NCBI RefSeq assembly: GCF_900188485.1 | Contig: NZ_FZPH01000010.1 | Coordinates: 208,624 to 272,623, forward strand | DNA: 64,000 bases | Origin: Asanoa hainanensis | GTDB lineage: Bacteria; Actinomycetota; Actinomycetes; Mycobacteriales; Micromonosporaceae | Direction: 5' to 3' | In this document: positions 19,322 to 28,528 of the stretch, piece by piece | Numbering within the stretch: the stretch's first letter is position 1 | Layout of the letters: each line of letters begins with the position of its first letter | Made by a program: the position numbers and the translations under genes | The notes under the pieces: model-generated | The model's input: the letters and a program-made list of their open reading frames with translations, nothing else | Told to the model about the DNA's origin: nothing | The model's database searches: none

Positions 19322-19506
19322 CGGCGCTCGTCGGGCATCAGCACCCACAGCACGATGTACACCAGCACCTGCGGGCCGGGGAGCAGGCACGACAGCAGGA
19401 ACAGCAGGCGCATCGTGTTGGGCCGCATCCCGAAGCGGCGGGCGAGGCCGCTGCACACACCGGCGATCCATCGGTCGTCGCGAGGGCGGACAAGTCTGGC
19501 GCTCAT
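19306..19506 (-). CDS. PspC domain protein
   Basis: 66-residue protein consisting of a PspC domain only: RPRDDRWIAGVCSGLARRFGM (given to the cleft of the first helix) followed by one membrane segment LLFLLSCLLPGPQVLVYIVLW and a LMPDE end. PspC proteins act in envelope stress sensing in some bacteria; short versions in actinobacteria are uncharacterised. The start ATG at 19504-19506 is preceded by GGGAA-type sequence. Confidence 0.85.
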   Translation of the reverse strand: MSARLVRPRDDRWIAGVCSGLARRFGMRPNTMRLLFLLSCLLPGPQVLVYIVLWVLMPDERRYGAV

Positions 19507-19624
19507 CGGTAGGTTCCCTTCCCTTCATTCGGTCCTGATATCAACGCTAGAAACGGACAGTCCGGCCGCCCTCGGTCCGTAGGGGGATTCGGGGCACCCG
19601 CTTCCCGTAGGGAGTACCCCGATT

Positions 19625-19644
19625 GCGCGCGTATGCTCGCGCGC
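19625..19644 (+). promoter_or_regulatory. -10 element inside a GC-alternating inverted repeat upstream of sdaA
   Basis: TATGCT (19632-19637, a TANNNT -10) is flanked by GCGCGCG (19625-19631) and CGCGCGC (19638-19644), a perfect 7-bp inverted repeat of alternating purine/pyrimidine. A transcript start near 19644 would leave a ~27-base leader with GGAG before the GTG at 19671. No good -35 is seen. Confidence 0.4.
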
Positions 19645-19670
19645 GCGGCCCTCAGAATGGAGCACCCCCG

Positions 19671-21038
19671 GTGATCAGCGCTTTCGACCTCTTCACGGTC
19701 GGTATCGGACCGTCCAGCTCGCACACGGTCGGCCCGATGCGGGCCGCGCGCACGTTCGCCGCCGGGCTCGCCGCCGACGGCGTCCTCGCCGCCACCGCCC
19801 GGGTCCGGGCTGAGCTGTTCGGCTCGCTGGGCGCCACCGGCCACGGGCACGGCAGCGACCGCGCCGTGGTGCTCGGCCTGGCCGGCGAGACGCCCGAAGG
19901 GGTCGACACCGACGAGGTGCCCAAGCTCGTCACCCGCACGGCCGAGAGCAAGCGGCTGGCCCTGCTCGGCCAGCACGAGATCGACTTCGACCCGTCCGAC
20001 GACGTGGTCCTGCACCGGCGGCGGTCGCTGCCCTACCACCCGAACGGCATGACCTTCGCGGCCTTCGACTCGGCCGGCGGCACGCTGCGGGAGCGCACCT
20101 ACTACTCGGTCGGCGGAGGGTTCGTCGTCGACGAGGAGGCGGCCGGGGCCGACCGGATCAAGCCCGACACCACCGTGGTCCGCTATCCGTTCACGACCGG
20201 CGCCGAGCTGCTTGCCCGTACCGCCGAAGCCGGGGGTTCGATCTCCGACGTGATGCTCGCCAACGAGCTGTCCTGGCGGTCCGAGGCGGAGGTCCGCGCC
20301 GGCCTGCTGGACATCTGGCGGGTCATGCGGGAGTGCGTCGAGCGGGGCTGTGAACGCGACGGGACGCTCCCCGGCGGGCTCAAGGTCCGCCGCCGGGCGG
20401 CCGAGCTCAACCGCAAGCTGCGCTCGGAGATCGCCGGTGACCCGCTGCGGGTGATGGACTGGGTGACCCTGTTCGCGCTGGCGGTCAACGAGGAGAACGC
20501 GGCCGGCGGACGGGTGGTGACCGCGCCCACCAACGGCGCCGCCGGCATCATCCCGGCCGTCCTGCACTATTACACCCGGTTCGTCCCCGAGGCGACCGCC
20601 GACGGCGTCGTCCGGTTCCTGCTCTCCGCCGCGGCGATGGGCGTGCTCTTCAAGGAGAACGCCTCGATCTCCGGTGCCGAGGTCGGGTGCCAGGGCGAGG
20701 TCGGCTCCGCCTGCTCGATGGCGGCCGCCGGCCTGGCCGAGGCGCTGGGCGGCACGCCGGAGCAGGTGGAGAACGCCGCGGAGATCGGCATGGAGCACAA
20801 CCTGGGTCTGACCTGCGACCCGGTCGGCGGCCTGGTGCAGATTCCGTGCATCGAGCGCAACGCCGTGGCGAGCATCAAGGCGATCACCGCGGCCCGGCTC
20901 GCGCTGCGTGGCGACGGGGTGCACCACGTCTCCCTGGACAAGGTCATCAAGACCATGCGGGAAACGGGCGCTGACATGAAAGTGAAGTACAAGGAGACCG
21001 CGCGGGGTGGCTTGGCCGTCAATGTCATCGAATGTTGA
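19671..21038 (+). CDS. sdaA: L-serine ammonia-lyase (iron-sulfur dependent)
   Basis: 455-residue single-chain L-serine dehydratase: serine to pyruvate plus ammonia. The beta part opens with [22 protein letters not shown] (residues 2-23, signature of the family); the alpha part carries the cysteines that ligate the [4Fe-4S] cluster in [18 protein letters not shown] and IPCIERNA. The length fits the one-chain form. GGAG lies about 8 bases before the GTG start. No serine operon partner lies next to it. Confidence 0.95.
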   Translation: MISAFDLFTVGIGPSSSHTVGPMRAARTFAAGLAADGVLAATARVRAELFGSLGATGHGHGSDRAVVLGLAGETPEGVDTDEVPKLVTRTAESKRLALLGQHEIDFDPSDDVVLHRRRSLPYHPNGMTFAAFDSAGGTLRERTYYSVGGGFVVDEEAAGADRIKPDTTVVRYPFTTGAELLARTAEAGGSISDVMLANELSWRSEAEVRAGLLDIWRVMRECVERGCERDGTLPGGLKVRRRAAELNRKLRSEIAGDPLRVMDWVTLFALAVNEENAAGGRVVTAPTNGAAGIIPAVLHYYTRFVPEATADGVVRFLLSAAAMGVLFKENASISGAEVGCQGEVGSACSMAAAGLAEALGGTPEQVENAAEIGMEHNLGLTCDPVGGLVQIPCIERNAVASIKAITAARLALRGDGVHHVSLDKVIKTMRETGADMKVKYKETARGGLAVNVIEC

Positions 21039-21226
21039 CCTTGGCCGCCGAACGACCGCTGGGCTTATCGCGATGTTTAACCGACTGCTAACCTATGGCG
21101 CGTCAGCGGGCCGCGTCGGCGCCCCCAGCCGCCGCGACGCGAGCGCCGCCAGGGCAGCCCTCGCAAAGACCATGAGCTGACGCCGATGGGTTGCCCGTCG
21201 CAAGAGAAACGCAGGTGGAGGCGGCT

Positions 21227-22045
21227 TTGACATCGAGCGTGACGACGTTGTGGGAAAACCGCAACGCCTTGGGGCTGCTGGTCCGCCGGGACCTCTCGGT
21301 GAAATACCAACAGTCCATTCTTGGTTACTTTTGGTCACTGATCGAGCCGCTCGGCGTCGCCGCGATCTACTGGTTCGTCTTCGGTGTGCTCTACGGCACG
21401 GGCGCCGACCGCCACCTCGGCGACGCCAACAACTCGTACCCCCTGTTCTTGATCACCGGCATCTTCGCCTGGTCCTGGGCCAACGCGGCGATGGGCGAGG
21501 CCACCAGCGCGCTGACCGGCCAGGCCCGGCTGATCACGACGATGAAGGTGGCCCGCCAGGTCTTCCCGATCGGCCGGGTGCTGGGCCGGTTCGCCGAGTT
21601 CCTCGCCGGCGTGCCGATCCTGATCGTCCTCGCGATCGTCTTCGGCGAGCTGCACTTCGACTGGCAGTTGCTCGCGCTCCCGCTCGCGGTGCTGCTGCAG
21701 ACCGTCTTCCTGATCGGGATCGCGCTGCTGCTCTCCTCGCTCAACGTGCTGCTCCGCGACGTCGAGAAGCTGATGCGGCTCGGCCTGCGCTTCCTGTTCT
21801 ACGCCACGCCGATCATCTACCCGCTGGCGCTGGTGCAGAACGCGGACATGCCGCACTGGGTCAAGACGGCGTACGAGCTGAACCCGCTGGTCGGCATCAT
21901 GCAGCTCTACCACGCCATCTGGTACCCGGAGATGTTCCCGAGCGGCCAGCTGCTCGGCGTCACCGCCGGCATCAGCGTCGTCCTGCTGGTCGGCGGCTGG
22001 TGGGTGTTCCGCCGCCTCGAACCCGCCGTCCTCAAGGAGCTGTAA
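21227..22045 (+). CDS. ABC-2 type polysaccharide/teichoic-acid exporter permease (TagG/Wzm-like)
   Basis: 272-residue permease with six membrane segments. NALGLLVRRDLSVKYQQSILGYFWSLIEP (residues ~13-41, abridged here) is the amphipathic N-terminal segment typical of O-antigen and teichoic acid exporters, and a PHWVKTAYELNPLVGIMQLYH block lies before the last segments. TTG 21227 is selected because GGAGG lies 5 bases upstream; TTG 21191 and GTG 21215 are possible. It directly precedes its ATPase with no gap and begins the surface-polymer locus. The 188-bp upstream gap holds an 8-bp inverted repeat GCGTCAGC/GCTGACGC spaced by ~66 bases and no gene. Confidence 0.9.
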   Translation: MTSSVTTLWENRNALGLLVRRDLSVKYQQSILGYFWSLIEPLGVAAIYWFVFGVLYGTGADRHLGDANNSYPLFLITGIFAWSWANAAMGEATSALTGQARLITTMKVARQVFPIGRVLGRFAEFLAGVPILIVLAIVFGELHFDWQLLALPLAVLLQTVFLIGIALLLSSLNVLLRDVEKLMRLGLRFLFYATPIIYPLALVQNADMPHWVKTAYELNPLVGIMQLYHAIWYPEMFPSGQLLGVTAGISVVLLVGGWWVFRRLEPAVLKEL

Positions 22046-22795
22046 GTGGCCACCCCGATCATCGAGGCCGAGGGGCTCGGCGTCCGGTTCGTCCGCAACC
22101 GCCGTCGGCAGATGCGCATCCGCGAGATGTTCATCCACCGGAGCAACCGGTCGCCGAACCCGGGCGAGTTCTGGCCCCTGCGCGACGTCAACTTCAGCAT
22201 CAACGCGGGCGACGCGCTCGGCGTCATCGGCCGCAACGGCACGGGCAAGAGCACACTGCTGCGCCTGATCGCCGGCGTGCTGATCCCCGACGAGGGCAAG
22301 ATCACCGTGCGTGGCCGGGTCGCTCCGCTGCTCGAGCTCTCGGCGGGCTTCTCCAACGACCTGACCGGCCGGGAGAACGTGCACCTGGTCGGCTCGCTGC
22401 ACGGCCTGTCCAGCAACTTCCTGAAGAAGAACTTCGACGAGATCGTCGACTTCGCCGGTGACCAGGTGAGCTCGGCGATCGACACCCCGGTCCGGCACTA
22501 CTCGTCCGGCATGAAGGTGCGGCTCGGCTTCTCGGTGATCGCCCGGTTGTCGCACCCGATCCTGCTGGTCGACGAGGTCATGGCGGTCGGCGACGCGGAG
22601 TTCCGCAAGAAGTGCTACGCCACCATCGAGCGGCTGCTCGCCGAGGGCCGGTCGCTGGTGCTGGTCTCGCATAACGAGGCCGACCTGACCCGGTTCTGCA
22701 ACCGCGGGCTCTACTTCGACAAGGGCAAGCTGGTCACCGACGGCTCCGTCCAGGACGCGCTCGACTCCTACAACTCGGTAGCGGTTCGTTCGTGA
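22046..22795 (+). CDS. ABC exporter ATP-binding protein (TagH/Wzt-like)
   Basis: 249-residue ATPase for the preceding permease. Walker A GRNGTGKST at residues 62-70, signature SSGMKVRLGFS and Walker B ILLVDEVMAVGD are intact. Like other TagH/Wzt ATPases it has a long N-terminal region before Walker A and an E-loop segment (RGRVAPLLELSAGF). It lacks a C-terminal carbohydrate-binding domain, consistent with a teichoic-acid-type rather than O9a-type exporter. GTG starts right after the permease stop; its own stop overlaps the next GTG. Confidence 0.92.
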   Translation: MATPIIEAEGLGVRFVRNRRRQMRIREMFIHRSNRSPNPGEFWPLRDVNFSINAGDALGVIGRNGTGKSTLLRLIAGVLIPDEGKITVRGRVAPLLELSAGFSNDLTGRENVHLVGSLHGLSSNFLKKNFDEIVDFAGDQVSSAIDTPVRHYSSGMKVRLGFSVIARLSHPILLVDEVMAVGDAEFRKKCYATIERLLAEGRSLVLVSHNEADLTRFCNRGLYFDKGKLVTDGSVQDALDSYNSVAVRS

Positions 22796-24615
22796 CGGTA
22801 GCCGTCCTGTTGCCGGGCTCCGACCCGGCTCTGCTGGATCGGCTCACCGCCCAACTCCGCGCCGCCGGCGCCCGCGAGGTCCGGGACACTCTCCCGACCG
22901 ACCTCGCGGAGCCGGTGTTGATCTGCTCCGGCGACCTGGTCGCGCACGACGCGGTGATCCGGCACGTGGCCACCGCGCCGGGCGCCGGCAGCGTCGCTCT
23001 CGTGCTGCCCGACGGCCCCGGCGAGCCGGTCCGGGAAGAGCGCGGCCAACTCGTGCCGGGTGAGCCGACCGGGGTGTCCGGCGGGCTGGTCCGGGTCGGT
23101 GTCGCCGACCTGCCGGCGCTGTCCGGCGGCCTCTCCGTCGCGGACCTGCTGGCCGGGGGCGCCATCGTCACCGCGCAGCGGGTCCGGCTGCTGGTGGCCC
23201 GCCGGGTCGAGAGCCCCGCCGAGACCCCGGCCGCGCTGGCCGCCGTGGCCGAGGTCGACTCCGACCGCGCCGAGCTCAAGCTGGCGGTCAAGGAGCAGGA
23301 CGACTTCTTCACCACCTACTTCGTCAGCCCCTGGTCGCCGCGCGTGACCAAGCTGGCGGCCCGGCTCCGGCTGAGCCCGAGCCAGGTCACCGCGGTGTCG
23401 ATCGTGGTCGTCGCGGCCGCTGCGGCGCTGTTCGCCTTCGGCGGCAACCGGCTCGCCTGGGTGCTCGGCGGCGTCCTGCTCTACCTGGGCTTCGTGCTGG
23501 ACTGCGTCGACGGCCAGCTCGCCCGCTACACCCGCAACTTCAGCGTGTTCGGCGGCTGGCTCGACACGATCGCCGACCGGGGCAAGGAATACCTCGTCTA
23601 CGCCGGTCTCGCGGTGGGCGCCGAGGCGGCCGGCCTGGCCGGTGCCTGGCCGCTGGCGATCGCCGCGATCGGCCTGCAGACCGTTCGGCACATGACCGAC
23701 ACCTGGTACGGCACCCTGCACGACGTCGCGGTCCGCTCGGCGAGCGCGGCCCCGGCCGCCGACGGCGGCGTGGCGGGTCGGCTCGGCGCCGTCTCGGCCC
23801 GGGTGCGGGCCGACACCGGCTCGGTCGCCTACTGGCTCAAGCGCACGGCCGCGTTCCCGATCGGTGAGCGGTGGGCGGTGATGGCGCTGCTCGCGGCGCT
23901 GTTCGGGCCGCGGATCGCGCTGATCGGCGTGCTGGCCGGCATCGTGGTCGCGTTCGCGTACACCCTCGGGCTGCGCACGTTGCGGGCCCTCGGCATGCGG
24001 GTCTCGGCCTTCGCCGGCGTCCCGGCCGCCGTGCAGCGCGACGACGGGCCGTTCGCGCGGCTGGTGCCGGAGTCCAGCGTCGGCCGGCTGCTGACCCGCT
24101 CCGGCGGCCGTCCGCTGGTCGGCGCGGTGGCGGCGGCCCTCGTCGGCGCGGTGCTGGTCGGCCTCGCCTACGCCGGGCAGACCCCGGTCGAGCGCGCCGT
24201 GGCGACGATCAGCGCGGCCGTCGCCATCATCCTGGTCGCCGGCCTGCCCGCCGGGGCCGCACACCGCCGTCCGTTGGACTTCCTGGTGCCCGCGGCCCTC
24301 CGGGCCGCCGAGTACCTCTTCGTGATCGCGGTCGGGGTGTCCTACGACGTGCCCGCCTGGGCGACTTTCCTCCTGTTGTTCGCGCTCGCGCTCTGGCATT
24401 ACGACCTCACCGCGCGGCTGGAGAAGCGGGAGACCGGCGGCTGGCTGCAACGCTGGGGCCTGGGGTGGGACGGCCGGATCCTGGTGCTCGGCCTCGGCTG
24501 CGCTTCCGGGCAGGCGGCCGCGATGACGGTTACGATCGCTGCTTACCTGCTGTTTACCTTCTTGTTGGGCAGTGTGATCTGGTGGCGGAATCGGGCGGCA
24601 GCCGCAGCCCTTTGA
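22792..24615 (+). CDS. CDP-alcohol phosphatidyltransferase with DUF5941 C-terminus
   Basis: 607-residue membrane protein. The CDP-alcohol phosphotransferase motif is complete: Asp237, Asp240, Ala244-Arg245, Gly254, Asp258 and Asp262 in the D-x2-DG-x2-AR-x8-G-x3-D-x3-D pattern. The N-terminal ~165 residues resemble a decayed nucleotidyltransferase-like domain with no intact active-site motif that I can see; the C-terminal ~190 residues (ending ILVLGLGCASGQAAAM... with membrane helices) match what I know as DUF5941. It likely transfers a phospho-alcohol (inositol, glycerol or similar) from a CDP donor to a lipid or polymer precursor. GTGA overlap with the ATPase gene. Confidence 0.82.
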   Translation: MTVAVLLPGSDPALLDRLTAQLRAAGAREVRDTLPTDLAEPVLICSGDLVAHDAVIRHVATAPGAGSVALVLPDGPGEPVREERGQLVPGEPTGVSGGLVRVGVADLPALSGGLSVADLLAGGAIVTAQRVRLLVARRVESPAETPAALAAVAEVDSDRAELKLAVKEQDDFFTTYFVSPWSPRVTKLAARLRLSPSQVTAVSIVVVAAAAALFAFGGNRLAWVLGGVLLYLGFVLDCVDGQLARYTRNFSVFGGWLDTIADRGKEYLVYAGLAVGAEAAGLAGAWPLAIAAIGLQTVRHMTDTWYGTLHDVAVRSASAAPAADGGVAGRLGAVSARVRADTGSVAYWLKRTAAFPIGERWAVMALLAALFGPRIALIGVLAGIVVAFAYTLGLRTLRALGMRVSAFAGVPAAVQRDDGPFARLVPESSVGRLLTRSGGRPLVGAVAAALVGAVLVGLAYAGQTPVERAVATISAAVAIILVAGLPAGAAHRRPLDFLVPAALRAAEYLFVIAVGVSYDVPAWATFLLLFALALWHYDLTARLEKRETGGWLQRWGLGWDGRILVLGLGCASGQAAAMTVTIAAYLLFTFLLGSVIWWRNRAAAAAL

Positions 24616-26774
24616 TCAGTTTCATCGTTCCGGTCTTCAACGTCCGGCCATATCTGCGGCAGTGCCTCGACTCGATCCTCGCGGACGAGTCTGTCCCGAT
24701 CGAGCTGATCGCCATCGATGACCGGTCGACGGACGGCAGCGCCGACATCCTGGCGGAATATGCGGCCCGCGACCCGCGGGTCGTCCTGCTGACCATGGAG
24801 CGCAACAGCGGCCAGGGCCCGGCCCGCAACCGTGGCCTGACCAAGGCCACCGGCGACTACGTCTGGTTCGTCGACAGCGACGACTGGCTGGCCGAGGGCA
24901 TAGTGGCGGCCGTGGCCGCCCGGATCGCCCACCTCGACCCGGACGTCGTCGTGGTCGACCACGTCCGGGCGCACTGGGACGGCACCGTCGACCGCTCGGT
25001 GAACCAGTTCGCCGGCGCGCCGGAGGTCTTCGCGCTCCGCGAGTGGCCACGGGCGATCGAGATCCTGCACACCCCGTGGAACAAGATCATTAGGCGTTCG
25101 CTGCTGCTCGCCACCGGGTTCGAGTTCAAGACCGGCTGGTACGAGGACGTCCCGTTCACGTACCGGGTGCTGCTCGCCGCCGACAAGATCACGCTGCTCG
25201 ACCGGGTCGGGGTCAACTACCGGCAGCGGCGGATCGGCGCGGCCACCCGGACGGTCGGCGAGGGCCATTTCGCGATCTTCCCCAACTGGTCCGAGGTCTT
25301 CGACACCTTCGACGACAGCCGGCCGGGCGCCGACAAGCTGCGTGGGCTGCTGTTCCGCCGGATGATCTGGCACTTCCTCATCGTCCGGGGCAACGACGAC
25401 CGGCTGCCCGACGAGCTGCGCAGCCGGTTCTTCGAGGAGATGACCGCGCAGTACCACCGCTACCTCCCGCCCGGCGGTTACCCGGTGCCCGGTGGCCTGG
25501 ACGGGATCAAGCACCGACTCGTCGCGGGCGGCCGCGAGCGCACCTTCCAGACCCTGAGGTTCGGCTTCCGGCGTGCGCAGGACGCCAAGGCGACCGGTGC
25601 CGTCGCCAAGCGGGCGGGCCGCCGGGGCCGGCGGTTGGCCCGGCTCGGTCGGGCGGCCGCGCTGCGCGCCTACTACCACGCCGAGCTGCGCCGCCCACGG
25701 GATCCGCAGCTGGCCCTGTTCGCGGCCTACTGGTACCGCGGCTACGCCTGCAACCCGGCCGCCATCTACGAGAAGGCCAAAGAGCTTGAACCGGGCGTAC
25801 GCGGTGTCTGGGTGGTGCGCCGTGACAAGGTGGGCACCCTGCCGCCGGGCGTGCCGTACGTGGTCGCGGGCACCCGGGCCTACTTCCAGGCGCTGGCCCG
25901 GGCGACGTACCTGGTCAACAACGTCAACTGGCCGAACTACGTGGTCAAGCGCGAGGGCAGCACCCACGTGATGACCCACCACGGCACGCCGCTGAAGGTG
26001 ATGGGGCTCGACCAGCGCGACTACCCGGGCGGGGTGCAGGACGCCGACTTCGCCGGCCAGATGCGCCGGGCCGACCGGTGGGACTACAGCATCACCGCCA
26101 ACGCGTTCACGACCCAGATGTGGGAACGCGCGTACCCGTGCCGCTATCGCACGCTGGAGACCGGCTACCCGCGCAACGACCGCCTCGCGCTGGCGACGCC
26201 CGACGAGGTCGCCCGGGTCCGGGCGTCGTTGGGCATCGCGCCCAGCCAGCGGGTCGTGCTCTACGCGGCGACGCACCGCGAGCACCTGCCCGGCTACCAC
26301 CCGCCGTTCGACCCGGAGCGGGTGCGGGCGGCCGCCGGGACCGACGCGGTGCTGTTGATGCGCAGCCACTACTTCCACGACCGCCGGGGTGCCTCGGCGG
26401 ATCCGGTCGACCTGCCCGGAGTGCGCGACGTGTCGGGCCATCCGTCGGTGGAGGACCTCTACCTGGCTGCCGACGTGCTGGTCACCGACTATTCCTCGGT
26501 GATGTTCGACTACGCCGTGCTGGATCGGCCGATCGTCATCTACGCGCCGGACTGGGAGGCGTACCGGATGATCCGGGGCGTCTACTTCGACGTCGTGGCC
26601 GAGCCGCCGGGTGCCGTCGCGCAGACCCTCGACGACCTCTACGAGGTGCTCTCCTCGGGCGCGTTCGAGAACGACGCGGCCACGAAGGCCCGGGCGGAGT
26701 TCCGCCGCAGGTTCGCCACGCTCGACGACGGCCACGCCGCACAGCGGGTGGTCGACACCGTGTTTCGAGGCTGA
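24582..26774 (+). CDS. GT2 glycosyltransferase-CDP-glycerol glycerophosphotransferase fusion
   Basis: 730-residue two-domain enzyme. Residues ~10-300 are a GT-A family 2 glycosyltransferase (SFIVPVFNVRPYLRQCLDSIL, DDRSTDGS, FVDSDDW). Residues ~365-730 are a TagF/TagB-type CDP-glycerol:poly(glycerophosphate) transferase (THHGTPLKVMG, TANAF, GYPRNDRL, VTDYSSVMFDYAVLDRP). It could add a sugar and then polymerise or prime glycerol- or ribitol-phosphate units. GTG 24582 overlaps the previous gene by 34 bp; TTG 24612 (overlapping its stop) is an alternative start just before the GT2 domain. Confidence 0.87.
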   Translation: MAESGGSRSPLISFIVPVFNVRPYLRQCLDSILADESVPIELIAIDDRSTDGSADILAEYAARDPRVVLLTMERNSGQGPARNRGLTKATGDYVWFVDSDDWLAEGIVAAVAARIAHLDPDVVVVDHVRAHWDGTVDRSVNQFAGAPEVFALREWPRAIEILHTPWNKIIRRSLLLATGFEFKTGWYEDVPFTYRVLLAADKITLLDRVGVNYRQRRIGAATRTVGEGHFAIFPNWSEVFDTFDDSRPGADKLRGLLFRRMIWHFLIVRGNDDRLPDELRSRFFEEMTAQYHRYLPPGGYPVPGGLDGIKHRLVAGGRERTFQTLRFGFRRAQDAKATGAVAKRAGRRGRRLARLGRAAALRAYYHAELRRPRDPQLALFAAYWYRGYACNPAAIYEKAKELEPGVRGVWVVRRDKVGTLPPGVPYVVAGTRAYFQALARATYLVNNVNWPNYVVKREGSTHVMTHHGTPLKVMGLDQRDYPGGVQDADFAGQMRRADRWDYSITANAFTTQMWERAYPCRYRTLETGYPRNDRLALATPDEVARVRASLGIAPSQRVVLYAATHREHLPGYHPPFDPERVRAAAGTDAVLLMRSHYFHDRRGASADPVDLPGVRDVSGHPSVEDLYLAADVLVTDYSSVMFDYAVLDRPIVIYAPDWEAYRMIRGVYFDVVAEPPGAVAQTLDDLYEVLSSGAFENDAATKARAEFRRRFATLDDGHAAQRVVDTVFRG

Positions 26775-26776
26775 TC

Positions 26777-28504
26777 ATGCTGAGTGTCGTCGTGCCGGTG
26801 CACAACGTTGCCCGCTACCTGGACATTTGCCTTGAATCGCTCGCGGCACAGACGTATCGCGACCTCGAGGTGGTGCTGGTCGACGACGGCTCCACCGACG
26901 GCAGCGGCTCGCTCGCCGACGCGTGGCCCGCACGGGATCCGCGCTTCCGGGTGGTGCACCAGGCCAACGCCGGGCTCGGTGCGGCACGCAACGCCGGGGC
27001 CGCGCTGGCCACGGGTGACTACCTCGCTTTCGTCGATGCCGACGACGTGCTGCCGCCGTACGCGTTCGAAGTGTTGGTCAACGCCCTCGAACAGACCGGG
27101 TCCGACTTCGCCAGCGGCAACGTCTCCCTGCTGACGGACGGCGCGCTGACGCCCTCGCCGCTGCACCGGGGTACCCATCGGGAGACCCGGCTGGCCGTCA
27201 ACCCGCGTTCGCACCGATATCTCGTCTACGACCGGCTCGCCTGCAACAAAGTGTGGCGGCGGTCGTTCTGGGGTTCGACCCGGTTCCCGGAGGGCGTGCA
27301 CTACGAGGACATCCCGGTGACCGTGCCGCTCTACGGGCGGGCCAGCAGCGTGGACGTGATCGACCTGCCGGTCTACTACTGGCGGCAGCGGCCGGCGGGC
27401 GACCCGTCGATCAGCCAGCGGCTGGCCGAGCAACGCAACCTCGACGACCGGTTCGCGGCCGTGTCCTCCGCACTGTCGGCGCTGTCCGCGTTGGACGGTC
27501 CATTCGCGACCTGGTACGCGGAGACGGCACTGCAGAGCGACCTGCGCCTGGTGCTCGAGGTGCTGCCGGACGTCGACGACGCGTACCGGGCGCGGTTCGC
27601 CAAACTCGCGACCGCCTTCCTGGCCGGGGTCGACGCCGACTCGCTGAGCCGACTCCCGCAGCGCCTTGCCGCTGCCTGGAAGCTGACCCGCGACGGCGAC
27701 CTGGACGGTCTCGTCCGCCTGGTCTCGTCGGTGCGCGCGTCGGCCGCCCCGGGCGCGGGCATGGCCGCGTGGCGTGACCCGGTCACCCCGGCCGTGCGGG
27801 CGACGGCCGTCGACTGGGTCGGCGGCTGGCTGCGGATCTCGCTCGCCGACTCGCTCGTTCCGCTGGCGCTGCTGTGGCTGCGCGAGGGTTCTCCGGGTGA
27901 CCAGGTTGTGGCGTTGCCCAGCGCTGGCGGGTCAGGCCTGTTGCGGCCGTCGCGGCTGCGCGGCCGGCAGGGCTGGCGGCCGGCGGAGTGGACGGTCAAC
28001 GTCGCGCCTGCCCGGGACGCGCTGCGGGCCCCGGTGCGGGTCACCGAGCCGCTCCCGTTCCAGGCCCGCTGGGTGGACCAGTCGACGCTGGTGACGCCGT
28101 TGGCTCGGTCCGGGGTGCTGCGGGTCGTGGTCGAGCGGCCGGCGGTGGTCGCGGCCGAGGCCGGCGAGGACGCCGGGGACCTTTACGTCGACGGGTGCGG
28201 TGAGCTCGCACCCGGGACCCTGCTGCGGCTCGAGCGGGCTGCCGGGGTGCCGTCGCTGGCGTACCCGGTGGTGGCTTCCGGTCCGAAGTGGATGGGGCGG
28301 GTGCCGTTGGCGGACCTGGTCGCGGCGATCGCCACACCCGGCGTGCCGGACGAACCGCCGGCGGTCTGGCGGGTCGCCCTCGGCGAGCCGGGCGGTCCGA
28401 GCGTGCCGTTGCCCGCCGGCCCCCGACTGACCCCGGCCACGGCCGGACCCGTCCGGATCGACATCGACCCGCGCGGCATCCTGCGCGTCACCGCGGCCCG
28501 CTAG
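26777..28504 (+). CDS. GT2 glycosyltransferase with long C-terminal extension
   Basis: 575 residues. Residues 1-~215 form a GT2 domain: LSVVVPVHNVARYLD, LVDDGSTDGS, GLGAARNAG, FVDADDVLPP (the DxD), and YEDIPVTVPLY as acceptor-side motif. The C-terminal ~350 residues are partly helical and then beta-rich (from about residue 340, WVGGWLRISLADSLVP), with no family that I recognise; similar beta-rich tails follow GT2 domains in teichoic-acid clusters. ATG follows GAGG by 6 bases and lies 2 bp after the preceding stop, so it belongs to the same operon. Confidence 0.82.
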   Translation: MLSVVVPVHNVARYLDICLESLAAQTYRDLEVVLVDDGSTDGSGSLADAWPARDPRFRVVHQANAGLGAARNAGAALATGDYLAFVDADDVLPPYAFEVLVNALEQTGSDFASGNVSLLTDGALTPSPLHRGTHRETRLAVNPRSHRYLVYDRLACNKVWRRSFWGSTRFPEGVHYEDIPVTVPLYGRASSVDVIDLPVYYWRQRPAGDPSISQRLAEQRNLDDRFAAVSSALSALSALDGPFATWYAETALQSDLRLVLEVLPDVDDAYRARFAKLATAFLAGVDADSLSRLPQRLAAAWKLTRDGDLDGLVRLVSSVRASAAPGAGMAAWRDPVTPAVRATAVDWVGGWLRISLADSLVPLALLWLREGSPGDQVVALPSAGGSGLLRPSRLRGRQGWRPAEWTVNVAPARDALRAPVRVTEPLPFQARWVDQSTLVTPLARSGVLRVVVERPAVVAAEAGEDAGDLYVDGCGELAPGTLLRLERAAGVPSLAYPVVASGPKWMGRVPLADLVAAIATPGVPDEPPAVWRVALGEPGGPSVPLPAGPRLTPATAGPVRIDIDPRGILRVTAAR

Positions 28505-28528
28505 GAGCACGGGCCGCCCGAGCGGCGG

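Noticed and set aside
22768-24450. A 560-residue open frame on the minus strand opposite the CDP-alcohol transferase gene
   Set aside because: Composition is Gly/Arg/His/Asp-rich shadow coding from a GC-rich gene; the plus-strand frame has intact family motifs and gene overlaps.
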